A DNA stretch of 64,000 bases from Iamia sp. SCSIO 61187 (GCF_019443745.1 NZ_CP050948.1:1984001-2048000); one strand, 5' to 3'. Positions 26,391-34,718 are shown, numbered from the stretch's first letter. The notes: a model not told the origin generated them from the letters alone. A program made the numbers and translations.

Positions 26391-27412
26391 CCATCGAGGT
26401 CCCGAGCGTCGGGATCGTCGGCCTCGGCCTCATCGGCGGGTCGCTGGCCCGGGCCCTCCGCGACGCCGGTGGGCGAGTGGTGGCCACCACCCGGTCGACC
26501 GAGGCGCAGGAGGGGGCGCGCACCCTCGGCGTCGAGGTGGTCGACGACGTGGCCGCCCTCGTCTCGAGCGGCGTCGAGGTGGTCGTCGCCGCGACCGCCC
26601 TCGCCCACCTGCCGACGACGATCCTCGAGATCGGCGCGGCCACGGCCGGTCGCGGGCCCGCCGCCCCGACCGTCACCGACGTGGGCTCGGTGAAGGCGCC
26701 CATCGCCGCCGTGGGCGCCGACCTGCCGGACCCGTCGATCCTGGTGCCCGGGCACCCCATGGCCGGGACCGAGCGCTCGGGCTGGGAGGCCGGCTCCGGC
26801 ACCTTGTTCGAGGGTCGGACCTGGGCCCTGGCCCTCGACCCGCCGGTGGACCTGGGGCGCTGGGCCGACGTGGCCCGCGTCGCCCTCGCCGTGGGCGCCA
26901 CGATCGTCCCCGTGTCCGCCGCCGAGCACGACCGCACCGTGGCCCTCGTGAGCCACCTCCCGTACGCCCTGGCCGCCGTGGGCGCCGGCCTGGTCGACGA
27001 CCACGCCGAGCCCGCCCTGGCCCGGGCCCTGGCCGCCGGGTCGTTCCGGGACCTGACGCGGGTCGCCGGCGGCCACCCGACCCTGGGCGCGGAGATGGCG
27101 TCGGGCAACGCCGACGCCCTCGCCCCGGTCCTCCGCACCGTGGGAAGGCGCCTGGTCGCCCTGGCCGAGGCCCTCGACGCCGGCGACGACGAGGTGGTGG
27201 CGGCGCTCTTCGCCGCCGGCCGCCGGGCGCGCGAGCACCACGACGCCACCGCCCGCGACCGGCGCACGACGGGCACGGCCACGCTCGACCGCGAGGGCCT
27301 GCTGGGGCTGGGGCGGATCGGCGGCCGGATCTCCGAGATCCGCCGGGTCGGGCCCGACGGCGTCGACGCCACCTTCAGCACCCCGGCCCGGGTCGCCGGG
27401 GCGGCGCCGTGA
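26387..27412 (+). CDS. tyrA: prephenate dehydrogenase
   Basis: NAD-dependent oxidative decarboxylation of prephenate for tyrosine. 341 residues with an N-terminal Rossmann motif VGIVGLGLIGGSLARALRDA, the conserved TDVGSVKAPI and GHPMAGTERSGWEAG blocks, and the all-helical C-terminal domain (AEHDRTVALVSHLPYALAA). The GTG at 26387 is chosen because it overlaps the pheA stop (GTGA) and GGAGG lies 5 bases upstream; an ATG at 26375 is in frame. Confidence 0.95.
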   Translation: MTIEVPSVGIVGLGLIGGSLARALRDAGGRVVATTRSTEAQEGARTLGVEVVDDVAALVSSGVEVVVAATALAHLPTTILEIGAATAGRGPAAPTVTDVGSVKAPIAAVGADLPDPSILVPGHPMAGTERSGWEAGSGTLFEGRTWALALDPPVDLGRWADVARVALAVGATIVPVSAAEHDRTVALVSHLPYALAAVGAGLVDDHAEPALARALAAGSFRDLTRVAGGHPTLGAEMASGNADALAPVLRTVGRRLVALAEALDAGDDEVVAALFAAGRRAREHHDATARDRRTTGTATLDREGLLGLGRIGGRISEIRRVGPDGVDATFSTPARVAGAAP

Positions 27413-28536
27413 GCGAGGGCCGCGGGTTCGCCCCGCCGCCGTTGGTGTGGGAGACGCTGGGCGAGATCCAGGCCACCGCCGCCTCGTTCCCCGGTGGGGC
27501 CATCGACCTCACCATCGGCACCCCGATCGACGACCCGCCGGCCTTCGTCGCCGAGATCCTGGCCCGGTCCACCGCCAGCCGCGGCTACCCGCCGTCGATC
27601 GGCTCGGTCGCCCTCCGCACGGCGGCGGCGGGGTGGATCGGCCGGCGCTTCGGCGTCGAGGTCACCCCCGACCAGGTCGGGGCGACCATCGGGTCCAAGG
27701 AGCTCGTCGCCGGGCTGCCGCACTGGCTGCGGCTCCGCCACGACGACGCCCGCCGCGACACCGTCCTCCACCCCGCGGTGGCCTACCCGACCTACGCCAT
27801 GGGGGCCCGGCTCGCCGGCTGCCGGGCGGTGGCCGTGCCCCCCACTGCCACGGGTGCCCTCGACCTCGACGCCATCGACCCCGCCGACGCGGCGCGAGCG
27901 CTGTGCCTGTGGTCCAACAGCCCGGGCAACCCCACCGGTGCGCTGGACGACCTCGAGGCGGCCGCCGCGTGGGGGCGGGCGCGGGGCGTCCCCGTCCTCT
28001 CCGACGAGTGCTACGCCGAGCTCACCTGGGACGGTCCGCCGCGGACGATCCTGGAGAGCGGCAGCGAGGGCGTCCTCGCCGTGCACTCCCTCTCGAAGCG
28101 GTCGAACCTGGCCGGTCTGCGGGTGGGCTTCTACGCCGGCGATCCCGACCTCGTCGCCTACCTGGGCCAGCTGCGCAAGCACGCCGGGTTCATGGTGCCC
28201 GGTCCCGTGCAGGAGGTGGCCGCCGCCGCCCTCGACGACGACGACCACGCCGCCGCCCAGCGGGCGACCTACCGCCGTCGGCTCGACGCGGTCGTCGCCG
28301 CCCTCGCCACCGCCGGCCTCCCGACCCCGTCGCCGGGCGGGGCGTTCTACCTGTGGGTGCCGGCCCCCGACGGCGACGGGGCCGGCCTGGCGCGCCGCCT
28401 GGCCCAGGATGCAGGGGTCCTGGCCACCCCCGGGGCGACCTACGGGTCCCGCGGCGCGGGCTTCGTCCGTCTCGCCCTCGTCGTCACCGACGACCGCGTG
28501 GCCGAGCTGTGCCGCCGCCTGGTGGCGACGGGCTGA
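27409..28536 (+). CDS. dapC: succinyldiaminopimelate transaminase (DapC-type aminotransferase)
   Basis: PLP-dependent fold-type I aminotransferase, 375 residues. IDLTIGTPIDDPPAF near the start, WSNSPGNPTGALDDL, SDECYAELTW and the PLP-lysine region HSLSKRSNLAGLRVGF (about residue 225) are visible. These, together with dapD and dapE nearby, favour the N-succinyl-LL-DAP aminotransferase of actinobacteria over a general aromatic aminotransferase, although tyrA directly upstream keeps the latter possible. Starts at a GTGA overlap with tyrA. Confidence 0.88.
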   Translation: MSEGRGFAPPPLVWETLGEIQATAASFPGGAIDLTIGTPIDDPPAFVAEILARSTASRGYPPSIGSVALRTAAAGWIGRRFGVEVTPDQVGATIGSKELVAGLPHWLRLRHDDARRDTVLHPAVAYPTYAMGARLAGCRAVAVPPTATGALDLDAIDPADAARALCLWSNSPGNPTGALDDLEAAAAWGRARGVPVLSDECYAELTWDGPPRTILESGSEGVLAVHSLSKRSNLAGLRVGFYAGDPDLVAYLGQLRKHAGFMVPGPVQEVAAAALDDDDHAAAQRATYRRRLDAVVAALATAGLPTPSPGGAFYLWVPAPDGDGAGLARRLAQDAGVLATPGATYGSRGAGFVRLALVVTDDRVAELCRRLVATG

Positions 28537-28648
28537 CCCACCGGGGCCGGGTCCCCCGCCCCCGGCGGCCCCGCCGACCAGGTCCGGCGGTGCATGATGG
28601 GCCGACCCCGGGGCGATGCGTCGTCCCCCCACGTCGCACGGAGGACCC

Positions 28649-29320
28649 ATGAGCGCCACCCTCGAGAAGCCGAAGCCCGGGTTGGCGCTGGCGCTCCTCC
28701 TCCCCCTGGCGATCTGGATCGCCTTCTCGGTGGTCGCCGTCGTCCTCTTCGTCATGGGGTTCCAACGGGCCGAGGACGTGGCCGACGACCTCGCTCGCGT
28801 CCCGGCGGGGCAGGCGACGGAGGTCGACCTCAGCTCCGCCGGCGACTACCGGATCTGGCTCGATCGGCCGGGCGCCGGCGACGAGTTCGGGCTCAGCGCC
28901 ACGGCCACCATCGTCGGCCCCGACGGCGAGTCGGTCCCGGCCCGCGACTACGTCGGCAGCGTCGAGTACAACGACCTCTCCGCCGTCCTCACCTTCGAGG
29001 CGCCCCAGGAGGGGACCTACACCTTCACCGTCACCGAGACGGGCTTCTCGGAGTCGACCAGCGACACCCAGTTCGCCATCGGCAAGGGGAACCCGTTCGC
29101 CGAGGTCGGCAAGGGAGCCGCCCTCATGGTGATCGTGGGCAGCATCGGCTTCGTCATCGCCCTCATCGTCATGATCGTCCTCCTGGTGAGGCGGGGCCGG
29201 TCCAAGCGGCGCATCACCCAGGCCGCCTTCGCGTCCGGCGCCTACGGGCCACCGGGCGGGTACCCCCAGCCCGGCGGGTACCCCCAGCAGGGGGGCTACC
29301 CGCCTCCCGGCTCCTGGTAG
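28649..29320 (+). CDS. membrane protein with extracellular domain and Pro/Gly/Tyr-rich tail
   Basis: 223-residue protein of unknown function. A first transmembrane helix (about residues 11-37, LALALLLPLAIWIAFSVVAV) leads to an extracytoplasmic beta-rich domain (about 45-145), a second helix (about 153-180) and a cytoplasmic tail with three GGYPQ-type repeats ending at PPGSW. GGAGG lies 5 bases before the ATG. The next gene begins on the base after its stop and has the same two-helix topology, so they probably act as a pair. Confidence 0.75.
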   Translation: MSATLEKPKPGLALALLLPLAIWIAFSVVAVVLFVMGFQRAEDVADDLARVPAGQATEVDLSSAGDYRIWLDRPGAGDEFGLSATATIVGPDGESVPARDYVGSVEYNDLSAVLTFEAPQEGTYTFTVTETGFSESTSDTQFAIGKGNPFAEVGKGAALMVIVGSIGFVIALIVMIVLLVRRGRSKRRITQAAFASGAYGPPGGYPQPGGYPQQGGYPPPGSW

Positions 29321-29992
29321 GTGATCGCCCCCGGCCCCCCGGTGGTCCGGCCCCGGGGATGGTGGTACCTCGTCCCGGTCGCCCTCGCCCTCCTCGCCGT
29401 CGTCGGGGGGATCGTCGCCGTCCAGCGGGGCTTCCGCGACGCCGAGCAGACGGCGCGCGACGCCAGCGCCGCCGCCCCCGGCACCGACCAGCCCCTGACC
29501 ATCCCGGAGCCGGCCTCCTACACCGTGGCCTACTTCGGCCCGATCATCGTCCGCAGCACCCAGGACCAGGCCCGGCTGGCCGAGGACCTGCAGCTGCGCA
29601 TCGTCCCCGCCGATGGCGGTGCTCCGCTCGAGCTCCGTCCCTACGACGGGCTCAACGATCTGACCGAGGACGGTGAGCAGTACGTGCCCCTGCTGACGGT
29701 GCGCTTCGACACCGCCGGGGAGTACGTGCTGCGGTCGTCGGCGACGTCGGGGATCGATCCCGAGCGGGCCGGGGTGGTGGTGTCCGAGAGCCCCTACCGG
29801 AAGCTGCGCAGCGGGGCCGAGCGCGGGGTGGTCCTGCTCGTCGTGGGCATCTTCCTGGCGGTCCTCGTCGCCGTCATCCTGGGGCGCACCCGGGGGCGGT
29901 CGCGGGCCGCGATCCGCGCCAGCGCGCCCCCGCCGGCGCCGTGGCCTCCTCCCGGGCCGTGGGGCCCGGCGGGGTGGCCGCCGGCGCGCTGA
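29321..29992 (+). CDS. membrane protein, same topology as the preceding gene
   Basis: 223 residues, unknown function. One helix near the N-terminus (about 14-35, WYLVPVALALLAVVGGIVAV), an extracytoplasmic domain, a second helix (about 167-190, GVVLLVVGIFLAVLVAVIL) and a Pro/Trp-rich tail. GTG start abuts the upstream stop codon. Topology, length and position suggest an ancient duplication of the preceding gene, though sequence identity is low. It ends 7 bases from the end of the convergent dapD. Confidence 0.7.
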   Translation: MIAPGPPVVRPRGWWYLVPVALALLAVVGGIVAVQRGFRDAEQTARDASAAAPGTDQPLTIPEPASYTVAYFGPIIVRSTQDQARLAEDLQLRIVPADGGAPLELRPYDGLNDLTEDGEQYVPLLTVRFDTAGEYVLRSSATSGIDPERAGVVVSESPYRKLRSGAERGVVLLVVGIFLAVLVAVILGRTRGRSRAAIRASAPPPAPWPPPGPWGPAGWPPAR

Positions 29993-29999
29993 TCAGCGA

Positions 30000-31064
30000 T
30001 CAGTTGGCGTGGAGGTCGGCGTTGAGCGCTCCCCACCGGCCCTTGCGGTCCCGGACCTCCACCACGCCGGTCTCGGAGTTGCGGATGAACATGATGCCGG
30101 GCCGGCCCGACAGCTCCCGGGCCTTGACCACGTCGCCGTTCGGGAGGGTGACGCGGGTCCCGGCGGTGACGTAGAGGCCGGCCTCGACCACGCTGCCGTC
30201 GCCGAGGGAGATCCCGATGCCGGCGTTGGCGCCCAGCAGAGCCCCCTCGCCGATCGAGTTCACCTCGGTGCCGCCGCCCGACAGGGTGCCCTGGATCGAC
30301 GCCCCGCCCCCGACGTCGGAGTCGGCCCCGACGACGACCCCGGCGGAGATGCGCCCCTCGATCATCGTGGGACCGAGGGTCCCGGCGTTGTAGTTCACGA
30401 AGCCCTCGTGCATCACCACCGTCCCGTCGGCCAGGTGGGCGCCGAGGCGCACCCGGCTGGTGTCGGCGATGCGCACCCCCGAGGGCACGACGTAGTCGGT
30501 CATCCGGGGGAACTTGTCGACGCCCCAGACCTCGATGCGCTCCCCCCGGGCCCGGAGGGCGACGCGGTCGGCCTCGAAGTCGTCCGGGTCGGCGGGGCCG
30601 TGGTCGGTCCACGTCACCGTGTTGAGGAGGCGGAAGATGCCATCGAGGGCCAGCTGGTGGGGACGGGCCCGCCGCGACGAGAGGAGGTGGAGGCGCAGGT
30701 AGACGTCGTGGGCGTCGGTCGGGGCGGCGGTGAGGTCGGGGACCACGGTGACCACGGCGACGCGACGCGTCGGGAGCCCCCCACCCGGCGCGTCGAGGGC
30801 GTCGGCCAGACCCAGGACGAGGGCCTTGACGTCGGGCTTGCGCAGCTTGGCCGCCCCCCGGCGCAGGGCGTCGGCGTCGACGACCGTGGTGCCCGTCGCG
30901 CCCGTCGCCCCCGCGGCGGCGAGCACCGACGGCGTCGGGTCGGCCTCGCGGTCCACCGAGAGGACCGGGTACCAGGTGTCGAGCACCTTGGTGCCGTCGC
31001 CCTTGGTGGACAAGGTGGCGAGGCCGATGCCACGGGCCGTGCGGGGAGCCTTCGAGGGGGTCAC
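30000..31064 (-). CDS. dapD: tetrahydrodipicolinate N-succinyltransferase
   Basis: Succinyl-CoA-dependent step of lysine/DAP synthesis, actinobacterial form, 354 residues. An N-terminal mixed domain is followed by a left-handed beta-helix of hexapeptide repeats (VRLGAHLADGTVVMHEGFVN, GTLGPTMIEGRISAGVVVG, DVGGGASIQGTL) and the conserved C-terminal region with KARELSG and FIRNSETGVVEVR. GTG start; TATCCT on the minus strand 7 bases upstream and no Shine-Dalgarno indicate a leaderless mRNA. Divergent from dapE, so both succinylase-pathway genes share one intergenic control region of 46 bp. Confidence 0.95.
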   Translation of the reverse strand: MTPSKAPRTARGIGLATLSTKGDGTKVLDTWYPVLSVDREADPTPSVLAAAGATGATGTTVVDADALRRGAAKLRKPDVKALVLGLADALDAPGGGLPTRRVAVVTVVPDLTAAPTDAHDVYLRLHLLSSRRARPHQLALDGIFRLLNTVTWTDHGPADPDDFEADRVALRARGERIEVWGVDKFPRMTDYVVPSGVRIADTSRVRLGAHLADGTVVMHEGFVNYNAGTLGPTMIEGRISAGVVVGADSDVGGGASIQGTLSGGGTEVNSIGEGALLGANAGIGISLGDGSVVEAGLYVTAGTRVTLPNGDVVKARELSGRPGIMFIRNSETGVVEVRDRKGRWGALNADLHAN

Positions 31065-31071
31065 GATCCGG

Positions 31072-31077
31072 AGGATA
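31072..31077 (-). promoter_or_regulatory. -10 hexamer of a likely leaderless dapD promoter
   Basis: TATCCT on the minus strand, 7 bases before the dapD GTG. Confidence 0.5.
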
Positions 31078-31098
31078 GAGGTGACCGCGGAGGGCTCC

Positions 31099-31104
31099 TA
31101 GCCT
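31099..31104 (+). promoter_or_regulatory. -10 hexamer of a likely leaderless dapE promoter
   Basis: TAGCCT, exactly 6 bases, GTG at 31111. The dapD and dapE -10 elements lie back to back, 22 bases apart. Confidence 0.55.
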
Positions 31105-31110
31105 GCGGGG

Positions 31111-32169
31111 GTGACCGACCTCCTGGCCCTCACCGCCGAGCTGGTGGACGTCCCGTCGGAGAGCTTCGCCGAGGGCGCGCTCGTGGGGTGGCTCGAGACC
31201 GAGCTGCGATCGGTCGACGGCCTGGAGGTGACCCGGGTCGGCGACAACCTGGTGGCGCGGACCACGCTGGGCCGAGACCAGCGGGTGGTGTTGGCCGGCC
31301 ACACCGACACGGTGCCCGAGGCCGAGGGCAACGGGGTGGCCCGCATCGAGGGGGACACGCTGTGGGGCCTGGGTGCGGCCGACATGAAGAGCGGGCTGGC
31401 CGTCATGCTCGACCTGGCCCGGACGGTGCCCGAGCCGGCGGTCGACGTCACCTACGTCTTCTACGCCCGCGAAGAGGTGGCGGCCGAGCACAGCGGCCTG
31501 GCCGAGCTGGTCCGCGAGCGACCCGACCTGCTGGCCGGCGACCTCGCCATCCTGGGTGAGGGCACCCGTGCCGGCGTCGAGGCCGGCTGCCAGGGCACCC
31601 TCCGCGTCGAGGTCCGCCTCGCCGGTGTCCGCTCCCACTCCGCCCGGCCCTGGATGGGCCGCAACGCCATCCACCGGCTCGGCCCGCTCCTCGACGCCGT
31701 GGCCGCCGTGCCCGAGCGGCGACCGGTGCTCGCCGGCTGCGAGTTCCGGGAGGCGCTCCAGGCGGTCAAGGTCGAGGGGGGAGTGGCCGGCAACGTGGTG
31801 CCGGACCTGGCCGTGCTGACGCTCAACCACCGCTTCGCCCCTGATCGCAGCATCGAGGAGGCGGTCGCCCACGTCCGCTCCGTCGTCGATCCGTTCCTCG
31901 AGGACGGTGACGGCTTCGAGGTCGTCGACGCCGCCCCGGCTGCGGCCCCCGCCGTGGAGCACCCCCTCCTGGCGCGCATCATCGCCGACCACGGTCTCGA
32001 GGTGCGGTCCAAGCTGGGCTGGACCGACGTCGCCCGCTTCGCCGCCCTCGGCGTGCCGGCGGTCAACATCGGACCCGGCGACCCGACGCTCGCCCACACG
32101 GTGGACGAGCGGGTCGAGCGGGCGCCGCTCGAGGCCTGCCACGCCGCGCTGGCCGCCCTGATCGGCTGA
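31111..32169 (+). CDS. dapE: succinyl-diaminopimelate desuccinylase
   Basis: M20-family zinc peptidase that removes succinate from N-succinyl-LL-DAP, 352 residues. Zn-ligand regions VVLAGHTDTVPEAEGN (His in GHTDTVP), LGAADMKSGLAVML (Asp), YAREEVAAEHSGL (catalytic Glu pair), then the dimerisation domain (CQGTLRVEVRLAGVRSHSAR) and C-terminal NIGPGDPTLAHTVDERV. GTG start with a TAnnnT hexamer 6 bases upstream. Confidence 0.95.
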   Translation: MTDLLALTAELVDVPSESFAEGALVGWLETELRSVDGLEVTRVGDNLVARTTLGRDQRVVLAGHTDTVPEAEGNGVARIEGDTLWGLGAADMKSGLAVMLDLARTVPEPAVDVTYVFYAREEVAAEHSGLAELVRERPDLLAGDLAILGEGTRAGVEAGCQGTLRVEVRLAGVRSHSARPWMGRNAIHRLGPLLDAVAAVPERRPVLAGCEFREALQAVKVEGGVAGNVVPDLAVLTLNHRFAPDRSIEEAVAHVRSVVDPFLEDGDGFEVVDAAPAAAPAVEHPLLARIIADHGLEVRSKLGWTDVARFAALGVPAVNIGPGDPTLAHTVDERVERAPLEACHAALAALIG

Positions 32170-32227
32170 CCTCCCGGACGACCCGACGCGTCGCCTCGGA
32201 GCTGATCGGTCGCGCCGCGGGGCCCGG

Positions 32228-33277
32228 TCAGCTGGGGGCGAGGGCGGCGGGGATGTCGAGCAGGCCGGAGCCGAAGCGGTCGTCGACGCCGTCGACGCCG
32301 AGGTCGACGGCCGTGGCGAGGAGCCGCTCGACCGCCTCGGGGCCGGACAGCCCGGTGGCCAGCAGGAGGGCCACGGCGCCGCTGACGTGGGGGGCCGCCA
32401 TCGACGTGCCGACCAGGCAGCCGGTGGCGTCGGCCGAGCCGCCGGGGACGGGGAGGTCCGAGCGCACGGCGCGGTCGCCGTCGCACCCATCTCCCGTCGC
32501 GGCCCGCTCGGCCCCGCCGGGGGCGGCGAGGGCGGCCGCAGCCCCGCCCACCCCGCGGGCGTAGGGGGCGCCGTCGCCCTCGTGGTCGACGGCGGTGACG
32601 ACCACCGCCCGGTCCGGGGCGGGGTCGGACCCGGCCGCACCGCTCGGGCCGGCGGCCACGACCACCACACCCGCGGCAGTGGCGTCGTCGACGGCGGCGT
32701 CCAGCACGCCGGTGGTGTCGGCCACGGCGCCGATCGACAGGTTGACCACGTCGGCGCCACGGCCCACCGCCCAGCGGATCCCGGCGGCGACGTCCTCGGC
32801 CCGGCCCGTCGCCCCGCACGGGCGGCGACCGCACCGGACGGGGACGAGGGCGCGCACGCTGAGCAGGTCGGCGTCGGGCGCCACGCCCGCGACCCCGCGC
32901 CCGTTGGCTGCGGTGGCCACGGCGATGCCGGCCACGTGGGTGCCGTGGCCGTCGGCGTCGGTGTCACCCCCGGGGCCGCACCGGCCCGGGTCCCCGTCGG
33001 CTCCGACGCAGTCGGCCGCACCGACCAGCCGGTCGCGCAGGTCGGGGTGGCGGGAGTCGACCCCGCTGTCGATGACGGCCACCACCACGCCCTCCCCGGT
33101 GGTCGTGGCCCACGCCTCGGGCGCCCCGACCAGGGCCAGGTTCCACTGCTCGTCGGGCTGGCGCGCCGGGTCGGGCCCGGCGTCGTCGCCGCCCAGGGCC
33201 CCGGTCACCGCCAGGGCGGCGAGGGCCACGAACGCCCCGGCCACGCCGGCCACGACCAGCCCCCGTCCCCGACCCAT
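32228..33277 (-). CDS. secreted subtilisin-like serine protease (S8)
   Basis: 349 residues. Signal peptide or membrane anchor at the N-terminus (VVAGVAGAFVALAALAVTGA), then the peptidase S8 domain with catalytic Asp (VVAVIDSGVDSRHPDL, D70), His (DGHGTHVAGIA, H111) and Ser (GTSMAAPHVSGA). The subtilase ends about 30 residues later; there is no C-terminal transmembrane helix, so it is not a mycosin. It is convergent with dapE and lies 33 bp from lexA on the same strand. Substrate unknown. Confidence 0.9.
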   Translation of the reverse strand: MGRGRGLVVAGVAGAFVALAALAVTGALGGDDAGPDPARQPDEQWNLALVGAPEAWATTTGEGVVVAVIDSGVDSRHPDLRDRLVGAADCVGADGDPGRCGPGGDTDADGHGTHVAGIAVATAANGRGVAGVAPDADLLSVRALVPVRCGRRPCGATGRAEDVAAGIRWAVGRGADVVNLSIGAVADTTGVLDAAVDDATAAGVVVVAAGPSGAAGSDPAPDRAVVVTAVDHEGDGAPYARGVGGAAAALAAPGGAERAATGDGCDGDRAVRSDLPVPGGSADATGCLVGTSMAAPHVSGAVALLLATGLSGPEAVERLLATAVDLGVDGVDDRFGSGLLDIPAALAPS

Positions 33278-33310
33278 CGGGCCAGTGTGGCCCGTCGCCG
33301 GCGACGGCGG

Positions 33311-33946
33311 TCAGACGCGGCGCATGACGGTGACGACCTTGCCGAAGACGGCGACGTCCTCGGGGTCGAACACCATGTCCTCGTAGCGCTCGTTGGCCGG
33401 GCGCAGGACGATCTTGGACCCCTTGCGGAGGAAGGTCTTGACCGTCGCCTCCTCGCCGGGGATGCCGGCCACGACGATGTCGCCGCGCTCGGCGTCGGGC
33501 TGGGAGCGGGCGACCACGTAGTCGCCGTCGAGGATGCCGGCGTCGATCATCGACTCGCCCCGGACCCGCAGCATGAACAGGTCGCCGTCGCCGGTGAGCT
33601 CCTCGGGGACCGGCATCGACTCGGTGATGTTCTCGGCCGCCAGCACGTCGGTGCCGGCGGCGACGTCGCCGACGATGGGGACGTGGCGGACGTGGCCCCG
33701 CTCGACGACGCCGCCCGACATGGCGTCGTAGCGGACCTCGATGGCGCGGGGCTTGCTGGGGTCGCGGCGCAGGTAGCCCCGCTTCTGGAGCGTGTTGAGG
33801 TGGTTGTGCACCGTGGAGGGGGAGGTGAGGCCCACGGCCTGGCCGATCTCGCGCACCGACGGCGGGTAGCCGCGGTCCCGCATGGCGGTCTCGATGCAGT
33901 CGAGGATCTGGCGCTGCCGGGTGGTGAGGGGCGGGGTCGTGGCCAT
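33311..33946 (-). CDS. lexA: SOS repressor LexA
   Basis: Represses SOS genes and self-cleaves when RecA filaments form. 211 residues: winged helix-turn-helix (TTRQRQILDCIETAMRDRGY, LTSPSTVHNHLNTLQKRGYL), the Ala-Gly cleavage site in VGDVAAGTD, and the S24 peptidase domain with catalytic Ser in RVRGESMIDAGI and Lys in EATVKTFLRKG. The ATG at 33946 is chosen for AGGAGA upstream and the family start MATTPPLTTRQ. Divergent from a LysM gene; the 299-bp gap holds several LexA-box-like palindromes. Confidence 0.97.
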   Translation of the reverse strand: MATTPPLTTRQRQILDCIETAMRDRGYPPSVREIGQAVGLTSPSTVHNHLNTLQKRGYLRRDPSKPRAIEVRYDAMSGGVVERGHVRHVPIVGDVAAGTDVLAAENITESMPVPEELTGDGDLFMLRVRGESMIDAGILDGDYVVARSQPDAERGDIVVAGIPGEEATVKTFLRKGSKIVLRPANERYEDMVFDPEDVAVFGKVVTVMRRV

Positions 33947-34010
33947 GGGATCTCCTGCGGATCGGGCGGGCGGGTCGTCTGCGGGTGCTTCCGGTACCCG
34001 TTCCCCGAGG

Positions 34011-34024
34011 CGAACGGATGTGCG
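34011..34024. promoter_or_regulatory. LexA-box-like site, lexA proximal
   Basis: CGAACGGATGTGCG: one mismatch to CGAAC-N4-GTTCG. Lies 65 bases upstream of the lexA start. Confidence 0.55.
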
Positions 34025-34097
34025 CACGGTAGCACGACGGAGGCCCCGCGGGCGGACACCTGTTCCGCGGACAGGCGTTCGCCTCGGGGGTTGACGC

Positions 34098-34111
34098 GGA
34101 ACGCCTGTTCG
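34098..34111. promoter_or_regulatory. LexA box between lexA and the LysM gene
   Basis: GGAACGCCTGTTCG: one mismatch to CGAAC-N4-GTTCG, directly after a TTGACG -35-like hexamer (34091-34096). Confidence 0.75.
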
Positions 34112-34124
34112 GGGCATCGTGCCG

Positions 34125-34140
34125 GGGAACGGGCGTTCCC
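34125..34140. promoter_or_regulatory. second LexA-box-like perfect palindrome
   Basis: GGGAACGGGCGTTCCC, perfect GAAC-N4-GTTC core, centre 28 bp from the previous site. Confidence 0.6.
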
Positions 34141-34151
34141 GCCCGGCCCGC

Positions 34152-34170
34152 CCGGCTTCACTGTCACACG
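34152..34170 (+). repeat. dispersed repeat, partial copy by the SOS promoter
   Basis: Matches the first 18 bases of the 23-bp repeat (through CTTCACTGTCACAC), then diverges. It is 56 bp upstream of a full copy. Confidence 0.8.
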
Positions 34171-34207
34171 TCCTCCGACCCCACCCACCGCCCTGACGGC
34201 GACGCCT

Positions 34208-34230
34208 CCGGCTTCACTGTCACACCCCCT
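34208..34230 (+). repeat. 23-bp dispersed repeat, full copy upstream of the LysM gene
   Basis: Identical over 23 bp to 12901-12923 (there on the opposite strand). Ends 15 bases before the LysM-gene ATG. Confidence 0.9.
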
Positions 34231-34245
34231 GAGGATGATCACCCC

Positions 34246-34659
34246 ATGGCCGCAGTCCTCGCTCCCACCCCGTCGCCCCGCCCCACCCCCGGGGGCCGGG
34301 CCCCGGGCCGCCCGCAGCTCCGCCTCATCCCCGGCGGACGGTCACCCCAGGCCCTGGCGGCCACCTACCGCCGGCGCCGCGTCGTGGCCCTGCTGGTCCT
34401 CGTCACGGTCGTGGTGCTCGTGGTCGAGCTGGCCCGGGCCCTGAGCGGGCTCGCCGCCGCCTGGTCCGCCCCGCAGCCGGCGCCCATCGACGGGCCGACG
34501 GTGGTGGTGGAGGCCGATGCCGGCGACACGCTGTGGACGCTGGCCCGCCAGGTCCACCCCACCGGCGACGTCCGCCCGGTGGTCGAGGCCATGGTGGCCG
34601 ACCGGGGCACGGCCGACCTCGAGGTGGGCGAGCCCGTCGCCGTCCCGGTCGACGGCTGA
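34246..34659 (+). CDS. LysM membrane protein, probable SOS cell-division inhibitor (YneA/Rv2719c type)
   Basis: 137 residues: Pro-rich cytoplasmic start, one transmembrane helix (about 45-68, VVALLVLVTVVVLVVELARA), and a C-terminal LysM domain (about 84-135, VEADAGDTLWTLARQVHP). A small LysM protein divergent from lexA is the arrangement of yneA in Bacillus and Rv2719c in Mycobacterium, both SOS-induced and inhibiting division or acting on the wall. LexA-box-like sites in the shared promoter support SOS control. Followed by nrdR, as in Mycobacterium. Function is inferred from position and domains. Confidence 0.8.
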   Translation: MAAVLAPTPSPRPTPGGRAPGRPQLRLIPGGRSPQALAATYRRRRVVALLVLVTVVVLVVELARALSGLAAAWSAPQPAPIDGPTVVVEADAGDTLWTLARQVHPTGDVRPVVEAMVADRGTADLEVGEPVAVPVDG

Positions 34660-34706
34660 GCGATCCCCGGCGGCCGGGCCGAAGGGGGCGGCTGGGCCCG
34701 CATCGG

Positions 34707-34712
34707 TATCCT
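34707..34712 (+). promoter_or_regulatory. -10 hexamer of a likely leaderless nrdR promoter
   Basis: TATCCT, 6 bases, GTG at 34719; no Shine-Dalgarno. Confidence 0.55.
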
Positions 34713-34718
34713 CGCGAC

